Shown here piece after piece: positions 46,588 to 56,100 of a DNA stretch of 64,000 nt. The notes under the pieces are model-generated. The model made no database searches. It saw only the letters and a list, made by a program, of their open reading frames with translations, and was not told the origin of the DNA. The translations under genes and the position numbers were made by a program. Each line of letters opens with the position of its first letter. The first letter of the stretch is position 1. The DNA is from Azolla caroliniana. Its lineage: Eukaryota; Polypodiophyta. The stretch is taken from assembly GCA_043228905.1 (NCBI GenBank), contig JBHGNT010000013.1, forward strand, positions 19,034,001 to 19,098,000, read 5' to 3'.

Positions 46588-47246
46588 TGTCGCGTTGTTA
46601 CACGTGTACGTGTAGAACGAGGCAGGACCACAGGGGACTTGGTCCGAGGAATAACCGAACAAGAGTAGGAGCAAGAAAGACAACAGTCGTGCTTCCACAC
46701 ACACACACGCAGATACACAGAAACCGCAACCAAATGAAACAATGGAAACGAGATGAATGCGTATATGTATGTATATATTCTGATGAAAAAGGGTTACAAC
46801 CGGCAAGCCGGTGAGCAAAAAAACTCCTACGCCTACGCACACGTACACAGAACAGCGAGATGGAGACTCTGCCGGAAGCACTCGGGTGTTCCACGAAGCA
46901 GAGTCAGCCTCCCGAAAACCTGCACAGAGCAAATACAGAGAAAGACGGAGGAGAAGAACTCGATCCTAGTCCGACAGCACTTCGTCCTTGACAAAAGTGA
47001 TCCCTTTTACGATTCATCTCCCCCTCTTTTATAGCCCAAGGAGGGAGGCCGTTACAACTTGTAACATCATCTTTATTCCCTGTCCTTTTAGACAGAGATA
47101 TGCCTCGATTTCCTACCTATCAAATCCGTGCGACCTAGGATATTCACATCAGCCGACTTGTACCTAAATATGTACATTACAACAAACTTGTGCCCGCGTG
47201 TAAGGGTCAATTCGCGCACATCATTCTCCAATTCCGCCGAGGGACA
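46588..47246 (-). repeat. Gypsy-1 5' LTR
   Basis: On minus it starts TGTCCCTCGGCGG and ends AACGCGACA. A TATAAAA box is seen at 47027-47033 (minus). It is about 10 bp shorter than its partner, mainly through a shorter (CA)n tract. Confidence 0.88.
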
Positions 47247-48258
47247 GTTTTGGGAGGTTGCAGTTACCATATCCATGATGTGGATGCCGAAGACCTCACA
47301 TTTGTAATTACTAGATCAACCAAACAAAGTGGGGCCCTATGATTTCTTGTTACTTTGCCTCACACCGCCCCACACTGAATTGCATCCTCAGAAAAGTGTG
47401 AAGCCCCACAATGCCACATCCCTGATATAGGTGCCAAGCACTAGTGACCCAATTATTATTTCAACACTCATTGTTAAGACAACTGCCACGCTAATCACTT
47501 GACTTTGACCAATGGGTTGGCTCTAGTGAACAGTCCCTCCAGCATGAATACTTGCCCAAAAGAAATAGGTTCATATGCATGAAAATGTCTTGTCCTTTGT
47601 AAGGATGTGCATAGCTTGCCCCAATATTTTCGTTGTTATTTGTTGACTTCAAGAGTAATAGTCTAGAGCTTGTTTCTCCTTTGGGCATGATTTTTAAATG
47701 AGAACGAGGAATAAATGGTTTCGGCTCTCACCCATTGGGTAGTTCCCCACAAATTACAATATGACAATGTTTATTGTATACATTTTCCCTATGACCAGTA
47801 TTCTACATTGCAAAAATCAACCCTCGTAGGGTTGTTAAAAAGAAAGAATATGCCATCTTGTTCCTTAACATTAGGAATGTTTCGAGTCAAAAATGTATGC
47901 GAGGGTTTTTCATTGACAAACATTGCTTTATAAGAACTTAGAAGTATCAAACGATGAAACGTCATGTGAGATGTGCAAGGATGGGTGGTGGGTGTTGTGA
48001 TCAAGGGATGTGGAGGTGAGGAAAACAAAGGGGGTGTGGGGGAGCAAGGAGATTAATGTGAGTGGTGTTAATGTTTGTCGTGGAGTTGAGGATAATGTGG
48101 TGGTTATGAGATGTGACTCTCTGTGGGTATTGGCTAGCTCCCCTCCCTTAAGCACTTAGAGCCCCCCCTCTTTTCGTGGAATTGGGAATATGCATGCATT
48201 TGGTTGGGGGGGATGTTAAGTATGTGCAAGACATCCCACAATCAACCACTCCTTGTAG
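47247..48258. other. Intergenic DNA, no gene recognised
   Basis: There are no domain-bearing frames. It may include the part of LINE-D that lay upstream of the Gypsy-1 insertion, but I could not show continuity. The right end leads into the GA tract that is the tail of LINE-A copy 2. Confidence 0.45.
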
Positions 48259-48415
48259 TAGAGAGAGAGAGAGAGAGATTATATTATCGTCTTCGGAGGT
48301 CAAATAGGACCTACGAGACCAAAAATATTACATTTCACATGATACGTGTGAAGGTGAGTAGCGATTCTCGATGTTCAAGAACTTTACCAATGAATGTTGC
48401 AATCGAGAGTACACA

Positions 48416-49187
48416 TCATGGCTGTGAGAGAAATTCGTGCAAGGATTGGACTCGATCGAAGAGATGTGGAAAGCATGGTCGAATATGATCAAAGGCAGAG
48501 CATTGTATCAAAGTGTGATACTCAGACTCTCGAACTTGTTTAGGGCAAAGTGTGCATAGTCGGCCACTCTCATCACTTGTGCCCCAACGCCTAGTCTCAC
48601 ATGTCAATGCCGCGAAGATATTCGGATGGGCTCTAACATGTATCGATGTGTACGGCTTCTCCGTTCCGCGAAGAATATGGTTTTGTAGTTAGGTGCAACA
48701 TTTGTAGTATAATGTGTGAAGCGTGAGCCACCACATTTGTCCCATGTCATGATACATTGGTGTTGCAAAAAGGCCTCATTTACAGAGGAATCTAGTGATG
48801 CATCATGAAGCAAGTGTCTTGCATCCCATCTACCAAACCATTTTTTAAAATCTTGCATCCAACCGGAACACAAAATTTTGCTTTTATGCGTCTTTTGGAT
48901 ATTTTTGCTTGCTTCCCATGCAATTCTAGGAAGTCGATGTGAGGGACTTTTTTGAACCTTAAGCATGTATTCAACAACCCTTTCCATGGCCATGATCTCA
49001 ATGGGCAGCGATCCCGTCTCAAGTAGGAGGAGGGTGTAGGGTGTTTGTTTCTTAACTTGTAGAAACTTTGTAAGAAAATATTTTTGGACATTTTCAAACT
49101 CTTTCCACGTAGATTTAGGGATGTTACCACCCCATACTTCCACCCCATAGAGAAGAACCGGGGTCACCAAAGTGTCAAAACTTATCT
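48416..49187 (-). pseudogene. LINE-A copy 2: ORF2 C-terminal region
   Basis: It starts at FDTLVTPVLLYGVEVWGG and runs to a stop in the 3' UTR. It is very close to copy 1 (10223-11185), with a small deletion and frame change near 48605. The zf-RVT-like motif is complete here (CTLCPK...EYHTLIQC, about 48500-48560). Compared with copy 1, about 30 residues that precede FDTLVTP are missing next to the solo LTR. Confidence 0.8.
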
Positions 49188-49191
49188 CGAA

Positions 49192-49545
49192 TGTTAAGAT
49201 TCGAACTCTTGACACGACCATGTTATAATCTAGTATTATGAGTTAACCAAGATATCTAGTACATAGTTATGTATGTAATTGGTCCTTATTATTTTGCTAG
49301 CATCATGTGCATAGTTGCTCCCTTGTAGAATTTACACTTGGCACATGCATGCATACCTACATGCTCTATTGTAGATTCATATGCGTGCAACAAGTATGCA
49401 TGCCATGTAGTATAAATAGAGGAGTTCACCTTGAAGGAATTCAAGGTGAACAACACCAGTTATGGGGTCTTTCCTTTAATACTATCTTCTTTCTTGTCCA
49501 TTTGGTTATCTTCTTGTTTGTCTCTTGAGCTTATGATCCGTGACA
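49192..49545. repeat. Solo LTR of the Gypsy-2 family
   Basis: 354 bp, from TGTTAAGATTCG to GATCCGTGACA, nearly identical to the Gypsy-2 LTRs at 51226-51578 and 61337-61690, including the TATAAATA box and the hairpin with GGAA loop. The bases on either side (TCGAA and ATTAA) do not match, so it lacks a target duplication, and LINE sequence is missing around it. Confidence 0.92.
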
Positions 49546-49546
49546 A

Positions 49547-51054
49547 TTAATCTCTTTTTTGACTCTTCACAAGCATAATCTTTGTTTTAGAGCTATTGAC
49601 ACTTAATCTAGTATGCATGCAAAAAAATTTCAATGCCTTCATAAGCTTTTGTGCATCTCCTGAAGTAATTGCAAAAAGCACTACATCATCTGCATATAAC
49701 AAAAGCATAATCACAACATTCCCAATGGTAACTTCTTCAACACATTCTTCCTTTACAAACTTGGTAACCATTTCTTCTAATTCATCAATGCATAGACCAA
49801 ATAATGTTGGTGAGAGTGGGCATCCTTGCTTAACACCAATAGTGTTTTTAATCTGAAAGTCTATCTCTCATACGCACACAACATATAACCTTCTCATATA
49901 TTCACTTGGCACCTCAAGTTCTTCCATCCACCTCCAAAGATGCTCACGAGGTACCATATCAAAAGCTTTCTTGAAGTCTACAAAGCAACAATATAAACCT
50001 TTACCTCTAAGGCGACTTTCCTCCATTAATACTCGAAGAGTGACAAGATGATCAATGGTGCTATGGTGTTTTCAAAAACCAACTTGTCCATAAGCTCTCT
50101 TACCATTTTTTTCTGCCCATACACTTATCTTTGATTCCATTATACATCCAAATAGTTTTGCCATTAATGAGCCAACCATGATGGTTGGATAGTTGTTTAC
50201 ATTATTTACATCTCCGCCTTTATGTAAAGGTTTGATCCAATTTATAGTCCAATCATATGGCATACCATGTTGTAATGCATCATTAAACATATCATATATC
50301 CATATATGTGCTTCCTTTCCCGTCCATTTGAGGATTTCAGCTTTTATACATTAAAGATCGCTTGCCTTTCGAGAGGCCAATTTCTTAAGTCCTATGCATA
50401 TATCTTCAATTGTAAAGAAGGGAGACATATGTGAAAGAGAACCATAACACATCATCTTTCTGGTAAGAGATAACTCATATAAATTCTTACAATGCATAGA
50501 CAAGTCATGAAGAGTTAAGTCACCATAACTCTCAACACGTTTCCCCTTTAGATTTCCCCAAAATTTAACACATGCATTTGCTTTCTCTTGCGTTTGGAGA
50601 AGTTGTTGAGTAACTTCCCATATTCGTCTCTTTCTTTGAATAAGTCTTTTATAGTCATGCAAATGCTTTTGGTAATTTTCTTTATCCTTAACTACATCCA
50701 AAACCATAAGGTACTTTCAAGCTTCATGACATTCTTTATCAAACCATTTTTTCTTACATTTTTTGGTGCATTTCCATGATGTGCGGTTGGTCGAAAAACA
50801 TTTGTTTGTACAAGAGAGAATGACATTCTTAAAAGCTTCCCATTTGCATTCTAGTGTGGCAGCATGTTGTGTCTTAGTCATTTGTAACATATCCTCAAAC
50901 ATCTTGGAATAAATGGGCGCTCGCTTAAGATTCATGCTCAAGTGCGTTTGTTTACTATCTTCAATAACCTTCTCGCAATCAAACCTATGCATACATTTGA
51001 GATTGTAAACGATTACTTGCGGAAGCGTTAGAAAATAGAGAAGGTAGGGAATAT
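49547..51054 (-). pseudogene. LINE-A copy 2: ORF2 pre-RT region and reverse transcriptase, frameshifted
   Basis: Read on minus from 51054: a Lys/Asn-rich pre-RT segment (50351-51040), then RT with W-x-KPLHKGGD (about 50210-50250), an N-x-YPTIMVGS region (about 50165-50200), the motif A stretch CCFVDFKKAFD (about 49963-49997), QGCPLSPTLF (about 49805-49840) and YADD (49686-49697). The catalytic Asp residues are present, but at least three frame breaks and stops interrupt the frame. The endonuclease domain is not in the window. Confidence 0.82.
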
Positions 51055-51225
51055 TGTTGCCGATTAGGAACACGATCCGTGGTCAGTCCTTCGACCTAGA
51101 CCTCAAAGTGGGTGTGGAACAACGAACAGGTGTTTAAGCGTAATGCGTAGGGGAAGAATCCCTGTAACCTATCAGCGTATAAGGGAGACGGCTACAACCA
51201 AATCCCTATCAAGGGTTACACTTAC
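51055..51225 (-). repeat. Copia-4 3' LTR, part 1
   Basis: In plus it starts TGTTGCCGATTAGG and stops at the CTTAC target site of Gypsy-2. Read on minus, this is the end of the LTR (...CCTAATCGGCAACA). Confidence 0.75.
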
Positions 51226-51444
51226 TGTCAAGATTCGAACTCTTGACACGACCATGTTATAATCTAGTATTATGAGTTAACCAAGATATCTAGTACATAG
51301 TTATGTATGTAATTGGTCCTTATTATTTTGCTAGCATCATGTGCATAGTTGCTCCCTTTTAGTATTTACACTTGGCACATGCATACATACCTACATGCTC
51401 TATTGTAGATTCACATGCGTGCAACAAGTATGCATGCCATGTAG

Positions 51445-51452
51445 TATAAATA
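51445..51452 (+). promoter_or_regulatory. Gypsy-2 LTR TATA box
   Basis: TATAAATA is also present in the 3' LTR and the solo LTR. A start about 30 bp downstream would fall at the second arm of the hairpin, at or near 51477. Confidence 0.8.
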
Positions 51453-51458
51453 GAGGAG

Positions 51459-51484
51459 TTCACCTTGAAGGAATTCAAGGTGAA
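51459..51484 (+). promoter_or_regulatory. Perfect 11-bp hairpin at the presumed transcript start
   Basis: Arms TTCACCTTGAA (51459-51469) and TTCAAGGTGAA (51474-51484) are exact reverse complements around the loop GGAA. The 3' LTR has the same arms (61570-61580, 61585-61595) around TTCC, the reverse complement of GGAA. The solo LTR (49425-49450) has GGAA. Confidence 0.95.
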
Positions 51485-51580
51485 CAACACCAGTTATGGA
51501 GTCTTTCCTTAATACTATCTTCTTTCTTGTCCATTTGGTTATCTTCTTGTTTGTCTCTTGAGCTTATGATCCATGACAGT

Positions 51581-51591
51581 TTGTTCACCTT
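51581..51591 (+). other. Gypsy-2 putative self-primer binding site
   Basis: TTGTTCACCTT lies two bases after the 5' LTR, where a primer site should be. It is the exact reverse complement of AAGGTGAACAA at 51477-51487. No tRNA-type TGG site is seen here. In Tf1 and sushi elements the first 11 nt of the mRNA pair with such a site to prime reverse transcription. That this happens here is inference. Confidence 0.75.
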
Positions 51592-51628
51592 CCCATCCTC
51601 ATAGCTCTCCCTCTCATAAGCCATAGCT

Positions 51629-52680
51629 ATGTCCGACTCAACTAGTGAGTTAGGCCAAATAATGGTAGCCTTACGACAACTACAGCTTGAAAATGAAGCT
51701 CTTCGAAATTCTTTACAAGAACTTCAAGTCGGTACCTCCCTATCCTCACAACCCCCGAACCCTAGTCTCCCACAACAACCTAGCCTAGAGCCCGATCTTC
51801 TACCAACATCTAGCCTAGCTTCGTCACAGTTTCTTGAGCCTAAGGTTAGCCTCCTAGAAAAATTTGATGGAACGAGGTCGTGTTTCCGAGGGCTCATCAA
51901 CCAAGTTCGACTTATCATTCGGCTACAACCTCAACGTTATGGAGATGGTCTTCGACAAGTCGGCCCAAGCTTGGTTTGCACCATTGGTAGAAACCTCGTC
52001 ACCTCTATTGGAGGACTTTCCCACCTTGCTTCAGAATTTCGACAACTAGCATGCGACATCAATTGGGATGATCAAGCTTTAGCTGATCACTTTCGGCGCG
52101 GCCTTCGAAGCAATGTCAAGAATCTTCTCTTAAACTTTCCGGAGCCCACCTCGTTATCCCAAGCGATTTCACAAGCAGTCCATTGTGACAATCGTCTTTT
52201 CGAATTTCGCCAAGAAGAGCGCCGAACTTGGGTTCCACCTCATTCACTTCCACGCCACGCCCCGGTCATACAACCCCAAGCATCCTCACACTCGCCTACT
52301 TTGGCAGATGCTCCTATCCCCATGGAAATTGATTGAGCCCGATTTTGGCCATTGACTGATGCTGAACAACAATTTCGGCGGGCTAATGGCTTGTGCATGT
52401 ATTGTGGCGCCTCCGGTCATGTCGTTCGCCATTGTCCTAGGAGTACTCGCCCACAATTCCATCGAGCTAACGGACCCCAACATCCGGAAAACGACATTGT
52501 TCGATTGCAGTAGGAGCCATGCGACTGGACATCTCCCGTCACCCACATTCTCTTGGTTCCATTGCCGGACCATCAAGCAATTTCACATTGGAGGTATGGC
52601 TTTTGTTTAACTCTAGTTCCATTCAGTCTGTTGCTTTACTTGATTCTGGGGCATCTTCTTGCTTCATCGACGTCGTGTTT
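51629..52680 (+). pseudogene. Gypsy-2 gag and protease start
   Basis: From the ATG at 51629 the protein begins with a Leu/Glu-rich, probably coiled-coil N-terminus, then a Pro/Ser-rich linker and the gag core (KFDGT...LINQVRLI). A shift and deletion in the core remove the stretch between RLQPQRY and ASEFRQLACDINWDD (an alternative frame reads AQAWFAPLVE near 51960). A TGA at 52334-52336 interrupts the frame just before the CCHC knuckle CMYCGASGHVVRHC (52394-52435), which is in frame with gag. The protease motif DSGA is at 52642-52653 in another frame. Copia-5 enters 40 bases later. Confidence 0.85.
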
Positions 52681-52695
52681 GCCCAAGCACATGGC

Positions 52696-52973
52696 TGTTG
52701 TAGGCGAGGAAGGTCGTCAATGCGGAAGATCGAGAAGCATTCGATCCCTGTTTCTTCCCTGTGTATGATAGAATGTAGGTCGTTGCACAGAGAGAGAGAG
52801 AGACAAAAAACTCTATATTCCAATAGACAAGAATACAACAATCCAACCTTACAAAAAGGTTACAAGGTCACTATATATAGTGACTGACTTAGGGCAATTA
52901 CCCTTTATGCTAATTACATAAATGGCCAAAACGGGATAGTGTGAATACGTCCATTATACACATGTATTCGACA
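52696..52973 (-). repeat. Copia-5 3' LTR
   Basis: 278 bp, TGTTGTAGGCG...TATTCGACA in plus. It includes a GA tract and a TATATATAG stretch near 52873. It appears identical to the partner LTR at 57767-58044. The ending resembles the solo LTR at 14784-15149. Confidence 0.96.
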
Positions 52974-52982
52974 CTCCCCCGT
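52974..52982 (-). other. Copia-5 polypurine tract
   Basis: Read on minus, CGGGGGAG directly precedes the 3' LTR and should prime plus-strand DNA synthesis. Confidence 0.85.
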
Positions 52983-53196
52983 AATGGGCGTATACATGGG
53001 TTATCTAAGATTACAGGTATAGACTTGGGTTCTCGGACATATCAGCTTTGTTCGAGTCGGCAGGGTCCGAAAGCAGAAGACCGAACTGGTCGGGTCGGAA
53101 CAGTTGAAGCCGATCATTAAGGAACTGATGTCGGTTGTCGGGAACCATCCTGCTCTGTGTCCGGCTCTAACCGGACTGGTTTGTCGTTACGCCCAT

Positions 53197-56100
53197 CTAA
53201 TGCCGAAGAGACCGAAAACGGTCTGCCGAAAGACACTTGGTCATTCCATCTGCGACATTGTCGGTTGTGGATATTTTCTCTAGACCGATTTTCCCTGAAA
53301 TGACGCAGTCCCGAACGAAGTGATATCGAACGTCGATATGTTTGGAGGCGTTGTGGTGAACCGGATTTTTCGACAGGGCAACAGCACCTTGACTGTCGCT
53401 GTAGACAACTGGAGCTGAGTCATGGTCGACTTGTCGAAACGTGTGCGCCAGCCGACCGAGCCACAAAGCTTCTTTTGCTGCGTCGGACGCAGCTACATAT
53501 TCTGCTTCGGTTGTTGAGGTCGCTGTGCACTCCTGAAGTTTCGACTTCCACGAGATTGCTCCATTGCCGAATTTGAAGCAGTATCCGGTTGTTGATTTTC
53601 GACTGTCTATACAGCCGGCGAAATCCGAGTCGGTGTAACCGACTACGCCTGAGGTTCGGTTCGGACCGAAAAGAATGCCATGGTCTTTTGTGCCAGCCAG
53701 ATATCTGAACACATGCTTGACTGCGTTCCAATGCGATCGGCCAGGATTGTGCATAAATCTGCTAACGACTCCTACGGCATGAGAGATATCAGGCCGTGTC
53801 GCGACCATCAGGTACATAAGGGAGCCGACTGCCGGTGCATACGGTACCGACTTCATATCTTCCCCCTCCGGACCGGATGCCGGGCAGTCTCGCTGAGAGA
53901 GCCGAAGATTCATGGGGAGCGGGGTTGAAGCAGATTTGGCTGATTGCATGTTGAAGCGTTCCAAGACACGTCCGATGTAGTCGGTCTGAGACAAAAAAAG
54001 GTGTCGTTTATCGCGATGCCGACTAATCTTCATGCCGAGTATGTGTCGTGCCGGACCGAGGTCCTTCATGGCAAACTTCAACCGCAGTTGCCGAACGAGA
54101 TCGGCAAGTTCGCCCGCGTGGCGTCCAGAAATTAGCATGTCGTCCACGTAAATGATGAGGAAGATGGGTGATCCATCTTGAGCTGTGTTGGTAAAGAGAC
54201 AATGGTCCTCATCGCTTTTTGAGAAGCCGATCGATTGGATGAAGTCGTCGAACTTCTTGTACCATTGTCGCGGTGCCTGTTTGAGGCCGTATAGACTCTT
54301 CCTGAGTCGGCAGACTAGATGTTCTTGGCCAGGTGCCACGAAGCCTTTTGGCTGCTCCATATAAATTTCCTCCTCGAGATCACCATGGAGGAAGGCTGTT
54401 TTGACATCTAGCTGAATCAGCTCCAAGTTGTCGGCTGCCACTACGCCGAGCAGAAAACGAAGGGTTGTCATTTTCACCACTGGTGAGAAAATCTCGTCGA
54501 AGTCGACGCCATATTCTTGTCGGAAGCCCTTCGCAACTAATCTGGCCTTGTACTTTGGGGTGGTCGAATCAGACGTCTCTTTTAGTCGATAAACCCACTT
54601 GCAAGGAAGAGCACGTTGGTTCCTAGGTAATTCGACCAGATCCCAAGTCTTGTTTGCCCGAATGGAGTGCATTTCCGACTCCATCGCCAGATGCCAGGTG
54701 GCGGAATCGACAGATGTCGATGCTTCTTCGTAAGACGTCGGTTCGCCGGCGTCGGTGAAGAAAATTCCAGGAGAGTACCTCTCCGGAGGTTGCGACAGTC
54801 TCTCGGATCGTCGAGGTATGATTGGACTGGTCGCATCGGGTATCGTGGTCGGATGGTCCGAAAGCGAGTTGTTCTGCTGTGCCGAGTCGGAGTTGTCCGA
54901 GTCGGTAGAGTAAGGTTCAGCTACCCGTGAAGCTGACCGTGTGTTGAGAGCGGGGCCTTCTTGAAGGGTCGGCACATCGGAAAATGTTACCCTTCGGACT
55001 TCGATTGGTTTTTCGACGGATGGGTTCATAGCCGACTCGTTGAACACAACGTCCGAACTTCGAACGATTTGCCTGCGTTCGGGGTCCCAGAGTCGGTATC
55101 CCATTTCGCCGTCGGATCCATATCCAAGGAAAATGCATTTCCTGGACCGAGGTGCAAGTTTTCGGCGATCATCTTTCGGAATGAGGGCGTACGCCTCGCA
55201 TCCGAAGATCCTCAGCTTGTCGTAATTCGGCTTACTGCCGATCCATAGTTCCTGAGGAATTTGAAGTCCTAGAGGTCTACTTGGCGACATATTGATTATG
55301 TGTACTGCCGTGAGTAGAGCCTCTGCCCAGAAGCCATCCGACAGTCCGGAGTGTTGGAGCCTGAAAACTGTCCGTTCTTGGATTGTCCGATTCATTCGTT
55401 CTGCAATCCCGTTTTGCTCCGGACTGTGTGGTGCCGTAAGTTCACGTCGGATGCCGCGTTGTCGGCAGAATTTGACGAATTCTTCGGATTTAAACTCTCC
55501 CCCGTTGTCGGTTCGAAAGCATTTCAGCTTTCGGTCGGTTTGATTTTCCACCATAGCGAGCCAATCGGTGAAGATCGAGAAGACACGATCTTTGGTGCGA
55601 ATTGGATAAGCCCACACCTTTCGAGTCGAATCGTCAATAAAACTGACGAAGTAAGAGGCACCGCCTAGAGACTGATGCGGCATTGGGCCACAGACGTCCG
55701 AATGGACTAAATCAAGAGGTCTCGTTTCTCTTGGTGCTGATGTCGGGTGTGATGCAGCTGCTTGTTTGCCATACTGGCAATGCTCGCAGAATTGATGGTC
55801 GGAGAAGGAGAGTTTTGGGATGTATCCGGCTCTAGATAGATGCGTGATGCCGGCCTTGCTGAGGTGTCCTAATCTTCTGTGCCATAGTGATGACACAGGG
55901 ATATCCACCAAAAACAGGTTACCCTCTCTGAGCGTAACATGTAACGGATACAGTGAGTGTATCTTGGGTCCTCTAGCAAGCAGGAGGTTCCCCCTGTGGA
56001 GTGTCCACCCTCCCGAAGAAAAGCCGGCACGAATGCCGTCTTCATCTAGTTGTCCGACTGAGATCAATGGCCTTGAGAGCTCGGGTACATGTCGGACATT

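Larger units (their letters stand above)
39509..47246 (-). mobile_element. Gypsy-1: decayed Ty3/gypsy element
   Basis: It is bounded by LTRs of about 669 and 659 bp that differ by several percent, with a tRNA-type primer site, gag with zinc knuckle and protease, RT, RNase H and an integrase with a GPY module. Several stops and a 609-bp insertion disable it. I found no matching target duplication: the flanks are TACAG on the left and GTTTT on the right. Confidence 0.9.
48259..51054 (-). mobile_element. LINE-A copy 2: RT and 3' end of a LINE with (CT)n tail, split by a solo LTR and by Copia-4
   Basis: On minus the copy runs from 51054, where Copia-4 cuts it, through the pre-RT region and reverse transcriptase to the C-terminal part and a (CT)n tail (plus-strand GA at 48261-48278). 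A gypsy-type solo LTR sits at 49192-49545. Its 3' UTR ends GATAATATAAT before the CT tail, as in copy 1 at 10221-11303. The remaining 5' part presumably lies beyond Copia-4, past the right edge of the window. Confidence 0.82.
51226..51578 (+). repeat. Gypsy-2 5' LTR
   Basis: It starts TGTCAAGATTCG and ends GATCCATGACA. It contains a TATAAATA box (51445-51452), the hairpin at 51459-51484 and the 11-base stretch AAGGTGAACAA at 51477-51487 that matches the primer site downstream. Confidence 0.95.
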
